DNA of 7,168 nucleotides from ATZT02 sp038124905 (GTDB taxonomy: Bacteria > Actinomycetota > Actinomycetes > S36-B12 > UBA5976): the NCBI GenBank assembly GCA_038124905.1, contig JAYPCW010000056.1, forward strand, positions 1-7,168. Direction: 5' to 3'. The stretch's first letter is position 1; every line of letters starts with the position of its first letter. Both the position numbers and the translations under genes were made by a program. Under the pieces are notes generated by a model. The model made no database searches. It worked only from the letters and a program-made list of their open reading frames with translations, and was not told the origin of the DNA. Below are positions 5,950-7,168 of this stretch, one piece after another.

Positions 5950-6101
5950 ATTCATATAAGAAGACATGGGGTTAATTTTTGAAAAACCATTTTTCTCAAA
6001 ACCAAACCCAGGGTCCATTCTTGAAAAAAATCCTTTATTTTTGACCCAATCGTTATGATTCGTTATTTTAGAAAAAATTACTGTAGAAAAATAAGAAATT
6101 A
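5950..6101. other. AT-rich noncoding stretch between iclR and the small membrane gene
   Basis: No frame of meaningful length is open on either strand here. The stretch is rich in A- and T-tracts and carries imperfect near-repeats: GGGTTAATTTTTGAAAAA (5969-5986) and GGGTCCATTCTTGAAAAAAA (6011-6030) share their layout. GGGTC at 6011-6015 is inverted as GACCC at 6043-6047, with AAAAAT/ATTTTT tracts between. CGTTAT is directly repeated at 6051-6056 and 6061-6066 with a 10-bp period. These could reflect a bent upstream region or protein sites, but simple AT bias would also produce several of them. Confidence 0.4.
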
Positions 6102-6123
6102 GTTACTCTTCATAGTGAGTAAT
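6102..6123 (-). terminator. Possible terminator hairpin downstream of iclR
   Basis: TTACTC (6103-6108) and GAGTAA (6117-6122) form a perfect six-pair stem with an eight-base loop, closed by a G-T pair. On the minus strand the hairpin lies 15 bases past the iclR stop and is followed by the T-rich run TAATTTCTTATTTTTC. The stem is A/T-heavy, so termination would be weak. Confidence 0.35.
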
Positions 6124-6137
6124 AGAGTTACCCAGCC

Positions 6138-6878
6138 CTAGATTTTGGAGAATTCCAAAGACTTTAAAAGATGTTCCATACCCGCATTTAAAGCTCGCAT
6201 TGAATAATCCTCGGTCGCTCTTTCGCCACTGATACCTAAAGAAATGCATTCTGTGCTTTCCGGTAGATACTGTGCTTTAGCTACACATTGCACACCAGCT
6301 AAGTATTCACCATCATCAAACCCAAAATCACAACTCTGCATAATCGTCTCTTTGAGTAAATTCTGTTCTGTAATAGTTTGGGCAGTGAGAGAATTAAGTG
6401 CATGACTTGACAAATAGGCGCCTAGTTCATCATCCGGGAGTGCAGCTAGGGTCGCTTTACCTAGAGCCGTAGCATGCGCGGCTTCATCTAGCTCTACCCA
6501 AAGATCAATCTTTTTTGCTTCAGGATGCTCCACCATCTCTACTAAAGTCATTTTTCCATCATGATACAAAGACAAAAATGCAGAGCACTGCGTATAAAGT
6601 GAAATACTCTCCAAGATCGGACGTGAAGTCACGGCCAAGCTTGATTGAAATTTTGCGGATGTGACCCGGTCTAATCTGGGTCCAATGAAGTAATCACCAT
6701 TTTTATTTTTTATCAGATATCCGTCATGAACAAGTGTTCTTAAAAGATGATAAACCGTTGAAAGCTCTAACCTAGTTTTGTGAGCAATTATTTTGGCGCT
6801 AACCGGCATCGAACCACCCGCGACACATTCCACAACTCGCATCGCGCGCTGAACAGACTGAATTAGGGTCTCTGCCAC
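6138..6878 (-). CDS. IclR-family transcriptional regulator
   Basis: This 246-residue regulator has the standard two-domain IclR build. The N-terminal winged helix-turn-helix opens with IQSVQRAMRVVECVAGG (6-22). Its HTH is at about 25-50, with recognition helix LELSTVYHLLRTL, and the wing ends at GDYFIGPRL (61-69). The effector-binding domain (about 75-245) shows the conserved HATALGKATLAALP (135-148), DDGEYLAGVQCVA (188-200) and SLGISG (213-218). The start is GTG at 6878-6876. It is the only start that retains the first helix, because TAA at 6899-6897 closes the frame. A GGGGG string at 6887-6883 is the nearest ribosome-site candidate. It is divergent from a SUMF1-like gene, and IclR proteins often control the adjacent divergent gene and themselves. 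The ligand is unknown; family ligands are mostly small organic acids, sugars or aromatics. Confidence 0.95.
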   Translation of the reverse strand: MAETLIQSVQRAMRVVECVAGGSMPVSAKIIAHKTRLELSTVYHLLRTLVHDGYLIKNKNGDYFIGPRLDRVTSAKFQSSLAVTSRPILESISLYTQCSAFLSLYHDGKMTLVEMVEHPEAKKIDLWVELDEAAHATALGKATLAALPDDELGAYLSSHALNSLTAQTITEQNLLKETIMQSCDFGFDDGEYLAGVQCVAKAQYLPESTECISLGISGERATEDYSMRALNAGMEHLLKSLEFSKI

Positions 6879-6902
6879 ACCACCCCCACAGGTGACTTAG
6901 AA

Positions 6903-6913
6903 ATTTAGCAAAT
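6903..6913. promoter_or_regulatory. Short dyad ATTT-AGC-AAAT before iclR
   Basis: Perfect four-base arms flank a three-base centre, 25 bp upstream of the iclR GTG and next to the -10-like TATAAA. It could be a half-occupied or secondary operator. A dyad this short in AT-rich DNA can easily occur by chance. Confidence 0.2.
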
Positions 6914-6920
6914 CTTTTCG

Positions 6921-6926
6921 TTTATA
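6921..6926 (-). promoter_or_regulatory. Possible -10 element for iclR
   Basis: TATAAA on the minus strand matches the -10 consensus at 5/6 positions and would start transcription near 6914, giving a leader of about 36 bases. No credible -35 is found at 16-18 bases upstream, so the call is weak. An activator or extended contacts could compensate. Confidence 0.3.
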
Positions 6927-6948
6927 TCTAGCCCCCTTTTTTCCAGAG

Positions 6949-6965
6949 ATTTCATCATTTGAAAT
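6949..6965. promoter_or_regulatory. Perfect inverted repeat ATTTCA-N5-TGAAAT, candidate IclR operator
   Basis: ATTTCA (6949-6954) and TGAAAT (6960-6965) are exact inverted copies separated by TCATT. The site lies in the middle of the 141-bp divergent gap, 70 bp from the iclR start and 54 bp from the SUMF1-like start, a position that could control both. IclR-family operators are typically 13-20 bp dyads, several of them built from GAAA/TTTC arms. Assignment to this regulator is inferred from position and shape only. Confidence 0.4.
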
Positions 6966-7019
6966 AAAGCAGGCCAAAAACCCTTTCTAAACTGGGCTTT
7001 TCGCTGGTTTTATTTGAAG

Positions 7020-7168
7020 ATGATCACAGTCCTACCCGAGTCGGTGCTTATTCCAACTGGTAATTACTTCATTAACGACTCCGAAGAAAAGATTCTTGAA
7101 ACCGATTCATTTAAAATTAGTAAAAACCTCGTTACTAATTTAGATTTTTATCACTTCATTGATGACAC
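7020..7168 (+). CDS. N-terminus of a formylglycine-generating enzyme/SUMF1-like protein (partial, runs off right edge)
   Basis: ATG at 7020 opens a frame that stays open for 49 codons to the window edge. The product reads VLIPTGNYFIND, then FKISKNLVTNLDFYHFIDD (about residues 33-51 with the edge codons). This matches the opening of the SUMF1/FGE-sulfatase fold, usually 'v.IPgG.F.MG...p.h.V.l..F.i.k.pVTn.qy..Fv'. Family members include formylglycine-generating enzymes that activate sulfatases, EgtB-type sulfoxide synthases and PvdO-like proteins. The part that separates these (C-terminal cysteines or iron ligands) is outside the window. The frame is closed upstream by TGA at 6960-6962. An in-frame TTG at 7014 is an alternative start. 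Neither has a clear Shine-Dalgarno, and a GAAG touches the ATG. It is divergent from the IclR regulator and probably controlled by it. Confidence 0.7.
   Translation, partial: MITVLPESVLIPTGNYFINDSEEKILETDSFKISKNLVTNLDFYHFIDD

Noticed and set aside
6971..7012. Terminator-like AAAACC...GGTTTT and CCC...GGG arms before the SUMF1-like gene
   Set aside because: The arms do not nest into one stable stem, and no plus-strand gene ends here, so a terminator has no purpose. They may be chance in AT-rich DNA.

Overview
The window reads as chromosomal DNA from a low-to-moderate-GC actinobacterium, perhaps one of the small-genome freshwater lineages related to acI/Nanopelagicales. Two things point that way. 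The gene order dapA - rnj (RNase J) - ftsK - RodZ-like HTH gene is the actinobacterial arrangement. The RNase J N-terminus (MTHPHFEYPLPP, from a TTG codon) also looks like the actinobacterial 'MSHPHPELxxPP' start. The lineage is inferred from sequence character only; no search was run.

Layout: seven of the eight coding regions are on the minus strand, so transcription runs from right to left. From right to left there is an IclR-family regulator (6138-6878), a 240-bp AT-rich gap, a two-helix small membrane protein resembling DUF3955 (5681-5896), dapA (4750-5643), rnj (3074-4753, overlapping dapA by TTGA), a 66-residue CDGSH-type iron-sulfur protein (2863-3063), ftsK (229-2772), and the first 16 codons of a probable RodZ-like HTH gene running off the left edge (1-49). 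On the plus strand, divergent from iclR, the first 49 codons of a formylglycine-generating-enzyme/SUMF1-like gene run off the right edge (7020 onwards).

Functions: dapA starts the lysine/diaminopimelate branch that feeds peptidoglycan. rnj is an RNA maturation and decay nuclease. ftsK links septation to chromosome segregation. A RodZ-like protein next to ftsK would fit an envelope and cell-shape context. The CDGSH gene sits between rnj and ftsK with a strong Shine-Dalgarno sequence and looks co-transcribed with dapA-rnj. The iclR/SUMF1 pair is a separate unit. Its 141-bp divergent gap holds a perfect 6-5-6 inverted repeat that could be the regulator's operator.

Expression signals: dapA and ftsK both have a TANNNT -10 hexamer exactly six bases before the ATG and no well-placed Shine-Dalgarno, which is the expected layout for leaderless mRNAs. 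The CDGSH and DUF3955-like genes have strong Shine-Dalgarno sequences instead. Most of the window is ordinary core genome. The parts worth a second look are the iclR/SUMF1 divergon, the leaderless starts, and the CDGSH insertion in a conserved operon. I found no convincing mobile element, CRISPR array, tRNA or rRNA.
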